From contig CM055189.1 in assembly GCA_029224185.1 (NCBI GenBank), positions 24,705,070 through 24,769,069 on the forward strand: DNA of 64,000 bases, read 5' to 3'. The notes under the pieces are model-generated. The model did no database searches. It was not told the DNA's origin and saw only the letters and a program-made list of their open reading frames with translations. This stretch comes from Karalla daura (Eukaryota > Chordata > Actinopteri > Chaetodontiformes > Leiognathidae). This document shows, one piece after another, positions 14,301 to 25,768 of the stretch; the first letter of the stretch is position 1; every line of letters starts with the position of its first letter. The position numbers were made by a program, and so were the translations under genes.

Positions 14301-15960
14301 ATGTACAAATACAAAAGTGCAGACAGTCAGATCTAGAGAGAAATCTCTCGAATGGCATGACCTTTCATGTTAGGACTAAGTCGTTCGCATTCCGGTGCTA
14401 AATGTCACCAAATGTCACATCAAGGCCTTGATATTCTAGCTCATCAAGTCACAGGCAGAGACGGGAAATACGATTATAAACAAAAATAAGGTATGGAACG
14501 AAGTTATCGTATGGTCCACTGCACACACACCCTACAGAGCAAAACTGTCACGTTCTTCAAAACAAAAACTAAAAACCTTGGCCAATTAGGGCCCTGCAAA
14601 TGCTGAGAGGGGTGGGGAGGTGTGAAGGAATCAATGGCAAGTTAATTTCATGCAGGGCACAGAGCATGGGGCCAGGCCTGGTGATTATGTTAGAGAAAAC
14701 CGGGGTAAATAAGAGTGTTTACCCGTGTATTTATACATCTCAAAAAAACAAATTCCTGGCTACGAACACAGTGGCATTATAAACACTAATTGAAAGACCT
14801 GACAAATAAGCTGTCTGCATTCACAAGCTTAGCATTGATTCAGCGAGGGGGACCGAAGCTTTATGGCAAAACAGTGTTTTATAGAGAGCATTGTTGAGAC
14901 AAGACTTAAGTTCAGAGCGAGAACCATGTGGCCTGTTAACAGTCGAGTCAGGTCCGGCGTTCACTTTCTCGATGAGACCTTGGTTTCAAAGCCTCAGATG
15001 TTTTTACACTGCAGGACCAGCCAAGAATCTCAAGTGGTCATACAACACGTTTTGATTGACAGTGTTTTGTCACTCCATCACTTTGCATTCAAACCTCAAA
15101 ACAGGGGAGAGAAACATGTCAGGGCTGCTGTGAAAAGAGTCGGGGTGCCAAACTGTCGGACGAAAGCATTTAGAGACTACAAATGGCGTTTCTTCTTTAT
15201 CCACATCTTTTTTTTTCTACTTTTGTCATGAAACTGAATAGGTCAGTGTCATGGTATGTAGCAGAGTGTGTAATATCCATGATGGCTGTAACAAGTACAG
15301 CTGCCTATGATGGTTGTTTCAGTCACCCGGCCCAAATGGGTGCTAAAATAACAAAAAACTCCAAAATAACTGCGTGTTTATTCAAAATGCATTTACCCAA
15401 GTAAGTCATCAGGCGAGCTTTCCCCACAGCGTTAAAAGATGTGGGAAAATCAAGTTCATGAGAAGTTTTTCAAAGGAACTATCACAGCTCCACAGAGACT
15501 AAATATGTGGTGTCTGAACTGCCAGAACATAGATTTCCACATCCTTCATCCATCAAGGAAAAAGAAGTTTCACACTTGAAAAATGTTTCCAAGCTCAAAA
15601 TAGCTCCGGAGTGTACAGCACTGCAAGGAGCTATTATGGGGCCACTTTTCAACAGACACTTAAGAAGAGCACATTTGTGACATGTGTCACAAGTGTTGTG
15701 CTCATTTTGTCCACTAGCACCACAAAAACCTCCCACTGCAACACCACCGCATGTATGAAAAGACAAAGAGATGCAACTCATAGTTTGAATTTCATAACTT
15801 TTACAGCGATCTCTTATATAATGTATTTTCACCTCATGTCACACCTTAACACATGACAGTCTCCATTATTTTTGGAGACGATCCAAAACCTAGAAAGGCT
15901 GAAATATGTGATCCAGACAGATCCCAGGGGCCAAGCTGCACCGACAGCACCCAGGCTATA
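11388..15960. other. non-coding sequence, largely unique and AT-rich
   Basis: It contains a GT tract (about 11971-12000), a GA tract (about 12175-12191), and an A run (12950-12966). The 13380-14480 segment is AT-rich and free of simple repeats. It carries an ACATCAATTGG sequence repeated at about 13509 and 13556, around a small TACAGTACTGTA palindrome. No coding exon is recognised. Confidence 0.6.
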
Positions 15961-15969
15961 GGATGGATG

Positions 15970-16075
15970 GATGGTTAGCACTGTCACCTCACAGCATGCA
16001 GGTCCTGAGTTTGACCCCTGGTTTTCTCCAAGTACTCCAGTTTACTCCGACTGTCCAAAATCATGGATGAGAGAG
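15970..16075 (+). mobile_element. degenerate teleost interspersed repeat with tRNA-like B box
   Basis: GGTTAGCACTGTCACCTCAC, then AGCATGCAGGTCCTGAGTTTG and ACCCCTGG, then TTTTCTCCAAGTACTCCAG and a TCCAAAATCATG-like end, match the order of blocks in a very common teleost repeat (GTTAGCACTGT..CCTCACAGC, GGTCCTGGGTTCGAATCCC, TTTCCTCCGGGTACTCC, GTCCAAAGACATG). A middle segment of the family is missing. Recognition is from memory of the family, and the class is left open. Confidence 0.6.
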
Positions 16076-17581
16076 AAAGAGATAGATAGATAGAGAGAGG
16101 TACTATATGTATTATCAGCTGAATTTATTAATGATCTTCATTCGCTCTCGAGGTCGGTCCCATGTAGCCTCTAATAGCTGTATGTGTGTGTGCGTGTGTG
16201 TGTGCGCATGCGTTCAGAAATGTCAACCAGGAGGCTGAATGAAAATCACATCCGACTGTAATTATGAAAAATGGCAGCGTGTTCATCCTGAAGTGAGGCA
16301 TCATTACAGGCTTGAGTCTGTGTGACAGAGCGAGAGATGAGAGAATGAGCGGGGGGCGGGGGGGGGCAGAAGAGAACGAGGGGGGAGATGGAGGTAAATG
16401 TGCATCCATTACACCAAGAGCATGGCATATTAGCCGCTGTGGCTTAGGTGCAGGCCATTATGTTTCCAGCCACTTGGAAAATATGGAACTAAACACTGGA
16501 TGAGCCAAACATTAGACGCAGCGCTGCTCAAGAGCAGCAAACATACAGGGGGAAGATGTTAAATCGTCTGCGCTGGTGATGCCACGTCACCTAAAAGGGA
16601 TGAGAGACTTGTAGGTTTCTTGATAAAAAGAAACAGCAGCTTCTGTTTCAATTCTGTCATCTGTGTTGAGGGTTGACGCATTGTGTGTGTTTGTGTCGGG
16701 GGGTGGGGTGGGGTGTATTCAGAGCGTAAGCCCCTGGATTTTCAGTTTACTCAAGTTTGACTTTGATCCTGTCTTGTGAGTCAGCCCTCAGCAGCATCCG
16801 GAGACAGGAACTGTAAATATAATGGACCATTCTCAGGCCCACAGTCTCAGTTAGTGTTGCTCCATCTGTCAAACCTCCCCGGTGCACTTCACGGCCATTG
16901 AGTGCAGAAATGTTAAGCGTTGGTGGCAGACACACCACCTGATTAAAAGATTAAATGAGGTCGTGTAGTCAGACAAAAGTAATTTCAAGCTTTATTGTCC
17001 ATGTTTTCAAACCGTGTGTTTTACTTGTAGCGTGGGGAGAGAGATCTCTTTTAGCATGCGGACTAAATTGAGCAGTAGTAAGCAATGATCACAGCTTACA
17101 GTAAAATAGAGGAGACGATTGCTCCAGTCTGTTTGGCTGTGGAAAAAAAGACTTGAAATGACAACACCCTCCGTCCTCTCCACATGTGATGATCTCTGAG
17201 ATGCTCATGTACATTTCCAGCATGGGGTCATGTGTGCATGGCAGCAGCGAGAGGAGGGAGCAGGGAAATCTGCACCTGCAATTTCCCACCTCAGCAAGCA
17301 CATGAAGGGTTACATCTGTCTCCCAAAGGACACTGCATGGGGCAACTGAACCAAGCCACGGACTCTGCCTGTGTACAGGCGTGTGTGTAGCTGCCTAGAC
17401 AATGCTGCCAATGAGGACAATGCAAATGAACATTAAATATATTACAAGATTGACACAGGACAAAAACACCTCGTGGCAACTGTATTCATAAAATATTAAA
17501 AAAGAACTCTTATCCCCCATATAGTGCATCCATCCATCTATAGCTGCATGTGTGAATAGTGACAATCACCAGTAGACCATA
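16076..17581. other. non-coding sequence with small repeats
   Basis: It contains GATA/GAGA (16067-16099), GT (about 16182-16206) and a G-rich stretch (16350-16390). No gene is seen. Confidence 0.6.
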
Positions 17582-17640
17582 GATGGAGGGATGGGTGGAT
17601 GGATGGATGAATGGTTGGATGAAGGGATGGATGGATGCAT
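17582..17640. repeat. GGAT tetranucleotide repeat
   Basis: Imperfect ATGG/GGAT repeat of about 60 bp. Confidence 0.85.
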
Positions 17641-20600
17641 GAACACAGAAATAGATCCCAACATCCCATCACAGACATCATTACCTCAAGGTCATTTGCT
17701 ACCTGTCAGGCCTTCTGTATTATTAGCACACTATCACTTTCTCGATTTGGACAATTCTTCATAATGTATTCATGATCGTTTTTCAAATTGCTCGGTATTT
17801 TCATAATACCAAATTAGATTTCATAACTCACCATTTAGTAGAGTGAATAAATTGTGCTCGCGAGAAAAGCCACTTCAAAGAAATTAGTCAGATAAGGAAA
17901 AGCTCCACCACCCCCACCCTCCCCAAAGTTTGAGATCAAATATGCACAAAAAGCTTGCATGTACTCAATGCCCTGGTGGATCTATTTGAATCACAAATAA
18001 CATCATAAATTTGCAGAGCACCAGGAAGCCAGGGATACACAATGAACCATTGACTGGGAGCTAAAATCCCTGAGACAACATTTGCATCTCAATAAAAAGG
18101 CTTACAGAGCAGGTTAGGGCCTCTGTCTATCGCAGCTTGCATCAAATCAACATCAAATGATAACAAACTGTTGACAAATAATTTGTTGACTGGGGCAGCA
18201 ATTATAGAGACATACACTCATAAATACCTCACAGCAAGCAGCTGCATACGATCATCGCCACAGCTTACCATGCTTCTGTGTGGACTATTGTGCAGTCTCG
18301 GTTTAGGCAAGTTCATTTATTCATTCATTCACTTTCTTAACCTGCTATTTCTTCAAGCAGTGTTGCAGATATACCCCGGATTGTTCAGCACTCCATCACA
18401 GAGCAGTTAGCACGCATTATACTCCTTGTCTGATGTGCATTAGAGCAAAACAAAGACATTTGGTTAGGTGTGAAAGATTAAAATTAGCAGTTGTACATTC
18501 AATCAGTGCTGTCACCAGGAGAGAATGAAGAGAGAGAAACATTAGCGCGAGCTCTTTATGTTTTCGGTCTGATGTTTTAAAATGACTTTCACAACAATGG
18601 ATGTGTGACTGAAACAAAGAGTTTCAAAGAGTTTCAAAGTGTATATACTGAATATATTTCAGTATCACTTTGTAATTAACTTTTTGGCTCCATCTCATCT
18701 TTCATTTTGGATTAGGCATTCATTTACTCATGTTTCTTATACCAATTGGTTTCTTTTCTCTTTTTTTAGCAATACTATAAATATTGTTGCTTATTTATCT
18801 TTTGTAACTTTTAATTAACTTCTCTTTCTCTAGTTTGTTTGTGGTGGTGGTGTGTGTATTTGTGCAGATACTAGAAGCTGTTCCACTAGAAGCTAACTGG
18901 GACCCGACAAACAATAAGAATTATTAACATTTGCCATGAAACCAACATGTGGAATCTATGCTGCGCTCACATAATTTTGCCCATAGCAACATTTTCCTTC
19001 TAGTAGGAATGAACAAATGAGTGTGCCAATGATAAAATATTAATATGCTAGGGGAGGTATGGCTTCCATCATTCCTCTCTCAAAGGAAACTCTGAGCACA
19101 TGCTGCAGGGGCTTCATTTCAACGCCTGCCACCGTCATTGATTTAAGGCCCGGCGTCAGCAGAAGCCTCATTTAGGAAAGTCATCTGTCTCGCCTGCCTG
19201 GGCTTACTAAAAGGTTATTTAGCTGCCTGGTGGTTAGCAGCAATAGATAGAGGCTAGACGGGAACACAGCCGCCCTGTATTTGTGCTGCCCATTGATTGC
19301 CGCAGCTTGTTTGTGCAGAGCTGTTTTGCCGGAGCGTCCTCCTCGGGTGTCGGGCGGGGGAGCGGGACACGAGCTGCGACAGCGCGGCCCGATTGAATGA
19401 TCAGCGTCAGCGGTAAACACAGCGACGGCGGCCAGCGCGCGTAGGGGTCGAGTCCTGATGAGGACTGGTGTGGAAGCGGCACGGCACACCGGCGTGAGCT
19501 CATTACCGCCACAATCTACGCCGGGCTTGACACTTAGTTGGAATGCAAGACGGGCACGGATGGCTACCGGGAGGCTCGTGTTAAATTATGCACAGAGTAA
19601 TACAGAGAATCCAGAGCCACAACAGGAAGACATTAGTGCGCTGCAGCACAAGGATAGGGAACCATTCTCTTCTTCATTAATAGAGAAATGTATGCAAGGC
19701 CACTGTAAGTGCTAATGGATTAAGTTTTGAAGTCGGCAGAAAGTATCATCTCTCAAAAGTCAGGGGGGATGCTCATCCTGTTCCACTCAAGACTCTGTGC
19801 AAACGTAATCTGCAGTGCAAAAAAGGGAGCGCTTTCATTCCTTGCAGTCTCTGTCCTCTGTCAAAATTATTGTTATTTGACAACAAGAGCTGCTAGAATG
19901 GTTCATATGTTCAACACAGTGATGTACTATGACGTATCCTGGGGTAACTTCATAGAGTCCTTCAGTATTAGTTCAGCATTTTGGGAATTAGATGTATTTG
20001 TGCTGTTTCAGAGGCTGAAATAACTCTCCTATCTGTGTTAAGTATGGAGCTAAAATTAGTTTAGCCAAATTGAGCAAAGATGGGAGGCAGGGGAAAAAGG
20101 CCTTTCTGTAAGATCCAAAGGCTGGCTTATTAACGTCTCTGAGGCTCACTAATGAGCATGTTGTTTCTCATTTGTTGAACCTGCACATTAAAAGGTAAAA
20201 ACATCCCTTTGTGGGGTTCAGGAAGACTCTGTGCTGGAGGAGCACACCCCCTGTACTGTATCTGTAGGTCTCAGGTTTGGTCTCTGTGGAGCCGCCGCAC
20301 CCGGCTGCTGGTCAGGTGTGGACACTGATTCAGACTGTGTGGGGATTAAGCAGAGGTGCAGCCATGCTCAGAGACTCATGAACCTACATACACCATTTGC
20401 GACCGTTAATCACTGAGTCTGGAGGCTTGTCTAAGAGCTGGTAGGTTTCGTGTAAGCGGGATGTTTTTTGGGGCGCTGGCACAGCATCAACTTGACCTCT
20501 GGCAACTTGACCGCGCAGCTTCGTTCGCTCAAGTCTTCCTCATTGCACACCTTGAAACAGCTGCAGCCCTGTGCAGTGAAAGCGTGAGCTGATGCTGCTT

Positions 20601-23600
20601 ATAGATTTTTTTCTCATCTAGAGAGTCAGTGGCAATGAGCGGTATTGATACATGTTACACCTGCACTGGGAAAAGTGTGCGCACTGTACATGCTCCTCTA
20701 GGAAAGACCATACACTAATTCAACTGCTACAGGATGAAATATACCCTTTTGCTACTTGTTACTCCGTGTTAAAGTTACTTTTTATGTTGTCATGAGATGA
20801 TATAGATTTTGACTTAAAAAATAGTTGAAAAAGAAGGAAAACACAACAGAAATTAGGATTTTAAGAATGATAACCTTAGCCGTTAATCTGAGGGTAAAAG
20901 AATACACCATCTGATCAATGGTGAGAGCTCTGTCCCGCTTGCTGCTCCTGCTGGCGTGGTATTTTCCCAGCGATAGAACTGGTAATTAGTGTGCAGCGGA
21001 GACCCAGTGGCTGCTGTGGAACACTTGCCGACCACCTCTCTGCACAACTACAGAACAGCAAGATTGTTTTGCCCCAATAACACAGTTGTCAGTTGCAGAA
21101 AGGGGGTTGGACTTCAAACTGTTCCCAGACAATGGGAGATTTGTGAGGCAGACGGACTGCACTTGAAACGTGTTAATGCGCTCCACCTGTTATTTCAGTT
21201 ACGGCAGAGCATTAGGAAGTAAGTGCTGAGCTCCTGCGGAGCTGCTGAGGTTTGTAGTTCAAGCAGCTCGCTGTAATGACCCTCTTTCTTTGCCCCATCA
21301 GCCATAGAATTTAATCAAAGACTAATCCATCGCCAACATCCTGAACGAGCAGGTGTACCCTCATCTGTTGGCGAAATTAAGCCTCCCGTTAAACCCCTGC
21401 AGCATTTATCTTTTAATTAAATCCCGGTAAATAGTTCTCTACATTAATATCACATGTACGGTGCACATGTGCTCATGTCTCTAAAGCTCTGCGTCCCTGT
21501 TTATCAGGGATGAGGGGCGTCCTGCGGTACAACTCCTGTAAAGCACGGATTTAACAGGCTTTCCTGATGTGAGAAGCTCGGCGCCTGCGTGGACACCAAA
21601 TGTGCTTGTTTTGACAAAGGCATCGCTATTGTGTCTCATCCTGGCAAACATGTTTGTCAGTGCTGCACATACACAAAGCAAATATTCAGATGTACAGTGT
21701 GCTTCTGCACTGCTGTGATCAGCCAAACACTTACCTACTTGCTTTGGCAGATTTGACAGAGGTAACGTGATGGGACACCAGCAACAAGGCTATTTGTTTA
21801 ACTTATGAGAGGATGTGTTTTGCATAGGTGGAGGAGGTGAACCCAGCATCAGACACAGGCTGGGAGACTTGGATGTGGAGTCAACTTTCTTTTCCAGAAA
21901 CTAAATATAGACACATGCTACATGTATATAGATAACACTCTATACAGTGGACTGGCAGATGGAGTGGAAACAGAAACGTCCGGGAAATCTGATTTGACAG
22001 CATCTGGGGCAGAAGGTCTGCGGAGGAGCAGGAGGTTGCCAGTGAAGATGGTGACAAACAGATTCCAAAATAGCAAAGGCCTCCAGTGGTTGGCGAGAGC
22101 TTAGCCCAAGAAAACATGGTGTGTTTGGCTACGATCTGGCAGCGTGGAGGAAGCACCGCTGCCTCATGGTGAGGGTGCTTGAATATTCATAGATAGAAAT
22201 CTTAATCCTGCATGCTACTGCTGTCACTGTCAGCAAGAGCTGGTTACAACCACGCTTTAGTAAAGCCTTTCCTCACGTAGTACTCCTGCAATGCAGGTAT
22301 AACCCAAGTGTTGCACGTGTGCAGTGCAGATACTTCCTCTTCTATTCCACTTTGGGCAATTTGCATCTTGCACAGAAGGTATTTTAAATTGCGTGGGGAA
22401 GAAAAGTGAAGTAATAAGATAGGGATCACTTTGGATTTCATTTAACAATCCTGGTATTGTGCATGCCGGTTTACTGCCGCAGCCCTTTGGGATTTTTGAG
22501 TAGAGAACAGAGCCGTTGTTAATGTTATTGGTAGCACCTGCGCCTTTTATATATAAGTCAAAATGTCTGCAGTTAAAAAGGCTGGTGGTGCAAAGTTGTT
22601 TCCAAAATGTCAGAGTCAAAGTCGTTTATACGGCTCTGTGCCATTTTCCAGCTCGGTCTTTTACAAACAGCTAAATTATACTTTAGAGCCAATGAAATGA
22701 ACAGAGTGTTATATTTACATGCAGCACGGCCTCATGTGAAGCAGATAGAGGCTGACTTTGTTTTACTGCGGCTCTGCTCTGGCGGCGGATGTGGCTTGTG
22801 GCAGCCTGTGACTTCCACTGATGGATCATGGGATAATACGTTTAGTGTGGCGTATACTAGCATTTATAGGGGTTAGAATGAGAGCAAGGGGGGGATGTGA
22901 CAGAGCTGTGTTTTCATTGGTGGGTGATTGAGGGATCACGTGACGTGTACTGTCTGTTTTCAGATATGAAAGCCTTTAGTCTGCATTAGCGTCACTAAAC
23001 AAATAACCCTGCTGAATCTCCCTCACATGGAGTGATCATGTACACAGAAACTGGGGGACTGGCATTAATTCATGTAGGACCTATGTTTTCTAAATCTATG
23101 AATATTGCATTTTCAGCTCTTGCCGAGGAAGAAGAAGTCTAAATTATGAGACTGTAATTAAGGGTGTGTAATAAAATACTTAAAGCATGAAGTTTGTAAC
23201 TGCAGACCTTAAACTTTGAAGGGAATTGGTGCCACCACTCTAACGATATTAGATAGTAGGAAATTTATAGCGGATCTGGAAATAGTTCACAATTAAAGCA
23301 CCAAGGGAATAAATGAATTGGGCATGAAATTGTTCCGCAGAATATCAAAAGAATTGCTTTCAACTTGGAAGGGAGCCTTGGGAGGCCTTTTTTTTCCTCG
23401 ATACTCAAAGATATGAAGCTGTGGCATTTTTCATTTCTGCTGCTGCAGACAGGAAGTGGGGAAACAGGCGGATACAAAGGAGTGAATCAGGGACAGTCAG
23501 GGAGAAAATGCGTCTACTGTGTGAGGGAGGAGAAGAAAGGGGCTGATGTTCTCCACGGAGGCGTCTCAGACGCGCTGCCTTGCATGGTTTGTGGGACACG

Positions 23601-24760
23601 TTTTGCTGTTGCTCACTAAGATGATGAATCAACACCTCTGACCAGTGTTGCCCCTCGCGTTATCAATTATATTCAATATAAGTGCAATGACAATCTGATG
23701 TCAAAATATAATTTGTAAAAGCCTCAGAAAGCTCAGAACACGGTTTACCATCTTTCGGTGTGTCCTCTGAGCCTAGTTGGATTAAAAAGATATTCAATCT
23801 GTTAAATTCAGAGATATCTAATCCCTCCAAGACTCACCAGTTTGGTTTCCTAATCCAAGTAGCCAGAGACCATGTCCATACAACCAAAAATACACAAACA
23901 ATAAATACAGTAAAACTGGATAATTGGCTGTAACTCATAGACCATATAGTCAAAATGATAAAAAATAATAATTGAGCATTGTTTTACAATCTGCAAACCA
24001 AGCATGGGCTTGCAGCCATCTCAGAATACCATCATGGTTTGGATCAGAAAATATTGGCACACTTTCAGCCCATGTTTTTCAAGATATATAACAAAAATCA
24101 TGAGTTTTCAGCCTGCGTTTGGCACCTCAGAGGTTAGTCTAGAATTTGTCTACTAGGGACTTTAATTTTTTCCCAAAGCCCATGGCAGCCCGTCCAATAG
24201 CTGACATTTCACTGAGTCACTCATGTGGCGCTCCTGATGGCGCTGAGGTAAAAACGAGGAAACCTAGAAGGAGCAGGATTAGGACGCGCTGCAAAGCATG
24301 CATAATCGAAAGCTGTTTCATTTAGCTATGCTTTGCATCCAAATGGTTGAGGGCTTTTGGAAATACCTCCGCACAGGAAGCGTTTCGTCAAATGACCTTT
24401 CGGGTTTCTGCGAGCGCGCCGGGAATTTACTTTTTGGGGGAAAAAAACAAGAGCAAACAAACAAACAAACCGAAACAAAAAAAAAAAAACGGATGTTTCG
24501 TTTCCCTGACTGGGATGTCATGGCAACACACGAGAGGCGCAAACTGGGTCAAGCTTCAGCCATCTGCTGCAGCAACAAGTCCTCCTGCAGCAGCGGCAGC
24601 AGCGGCAGCAGCGGCGGCATCGACGACGTGCAGATGTGGGAGCGTGCGTGCGTGCGGACTCCTAATGAAATTAGCGACGCTTGATACCGGGGCGGGCGTT
24701 ACGTCAGCGGCAGTGGCCGCCCGTCAGCAGATGGCTCAGGCGGCGCTCCAGACACATTCA
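17641..24760. other. non-coding, mostly unique sequence
   Basis: No coding exon is recognised. Complex AT-rich segments at about 18900-19160, 19560-19740 and 21290-21440 look like conserved non-coding candidates. An imperfect hairpin lies at 18635-18672. The 24430-24490 segment has an AAAC repeat and an A run, and 24580-24625 has a CAG/CGG-type triplet stretch. Confidence 0.55.
18635..18672. repeat. imperfect inverted repeat (hairpin)
   Basis: Left arm CAAAGTG-TAT-ATACTGAA and right arm TTCAGTATCACTTTG pair over 15 bases with a three-base bulge and a five-base loop. A GAGTTTCAAA duplication precedes it. Confidence 0.8.
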
Positions 24761-24785
24761 TTTGCCCCCCCCCCCCCCCCCTCCC
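24761..24785. repeat. C homopolymer run
   Basis: A run of about 18 C, then CTCCCC. The only long G/C homopolymer seen in the first 29 kb. Confidence 0.9.
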
Positions 24786-24979
24786 CTAAACAAAGTTGTC
24801 GCCATCAGCCGCCGGACCGCTGACACCAGAACCCCATTAGTGTAGTTTAGTGGTCTGGGCGGGAGGCAGGATGTGAACTGACGCAGCAAAACGAGCGAAA
24901 GGCACATCCATCTGTTCTCCTCCTCGTGCGCGACACCGGGCACATCCATCCATCCTTTCATCCATCCACCCCGCTCTCC

Positions 24980-25460
24980 ATTATTTATGAGACATTAGCT
25001 CTGTGCGTAATTAATTGGTGCCGTTAATAGCAAATGCATCACGTTAATGATTTTTAATTAAGGAGATGTTTTGGTGTTGTTGATTATGCCTAGAGGGTGC
25101 GTATCTGCTGTGGTTTATGTAAACTGTCAGGCCCTCCTTTGTCTCCATTTAATAAGTGAAGCCATAGCGAAGCAGCTGTGGCCTGTTCAGTCTAGCTGCA
25201 ACAGTTTGGGTGTGCTTTGAAAACCGCGGCTTCTGTAAATATCTGTGGGGCTCTGCGGTGCTGTGAAGCTCTTCTTGATTTCAATTTTTGCCTCTCTCAG
25301 CAGGAGTCCTTTGACCTTTCAGCAATTGACAACCTAATAAAGCCGGGGGCAGAAACGGCACAATGACTGTGTTTCTCTGCCTTGCATCACCCGGCGATAA
25401 ATTCTCATTCTCTGGCCGCAGATCAAAGACGCCTGTCAAACACAGTCACGTAGGGCGATG
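24980..25460. promoter_or_regulatory. candidate conserved non-coding element cluster with homeodomain motifs
   Basis: The stretch holds TAATTA (25008-25013), two GTTAAT motifs (about 25023 and 25043) and TTAATTAA (25054-25061) within 60 bp. It continues as repeat-free complex sequence including ACAACCTAATAAAG. It resembles developmental enhancers of vertebrate gene deserts. Confirmation needs cross-species alignment. Confidence 0.35.
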
Positions 25461-25736
25461 ATCTGTTTAACCTTTCAGATCTCATTGCTTGAGGAGCTAA
25501 AAGGAACAAGAGTGGACCTGAATCCTGGGCGTCAGTGGCGGTTCAGTCAGCCGCTGCCTGTGCGCAGACACAGGTTTACACAGAATGAACAAATTTCATA
25601 CGTGTGGGTCGGGGTATTGTGCCATGCGTCTCTGTCCTGTTTCCTAGGGCTCCGTGGAGGGGCTGCATCACAGAGTAAGCCGTGGGCTTTTCATCTGTGT
25701 CTCTGAGTTGCAGCTCTCTGCCTCCTTTCTTCCATT

Positions 25737-25737
<1 letters not shown>

Positions 25738-25767
<30 letters not shown>
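25738..25767. repeat. CAG triplet repeat, ten units
   Basis: Ten perfect CAG units in non-coding sequence. The open frame through it is not flanked by anything gene-like. Confidence 0.95.

Positions 25768-25768
<1 letters not shown>

Noticed and set aside
24347..24823. Open frame with a poly-alanine stretch
   Set aside because: It arises from a CAG/CGG triplet tract and a C run, with no flanking gene structure.
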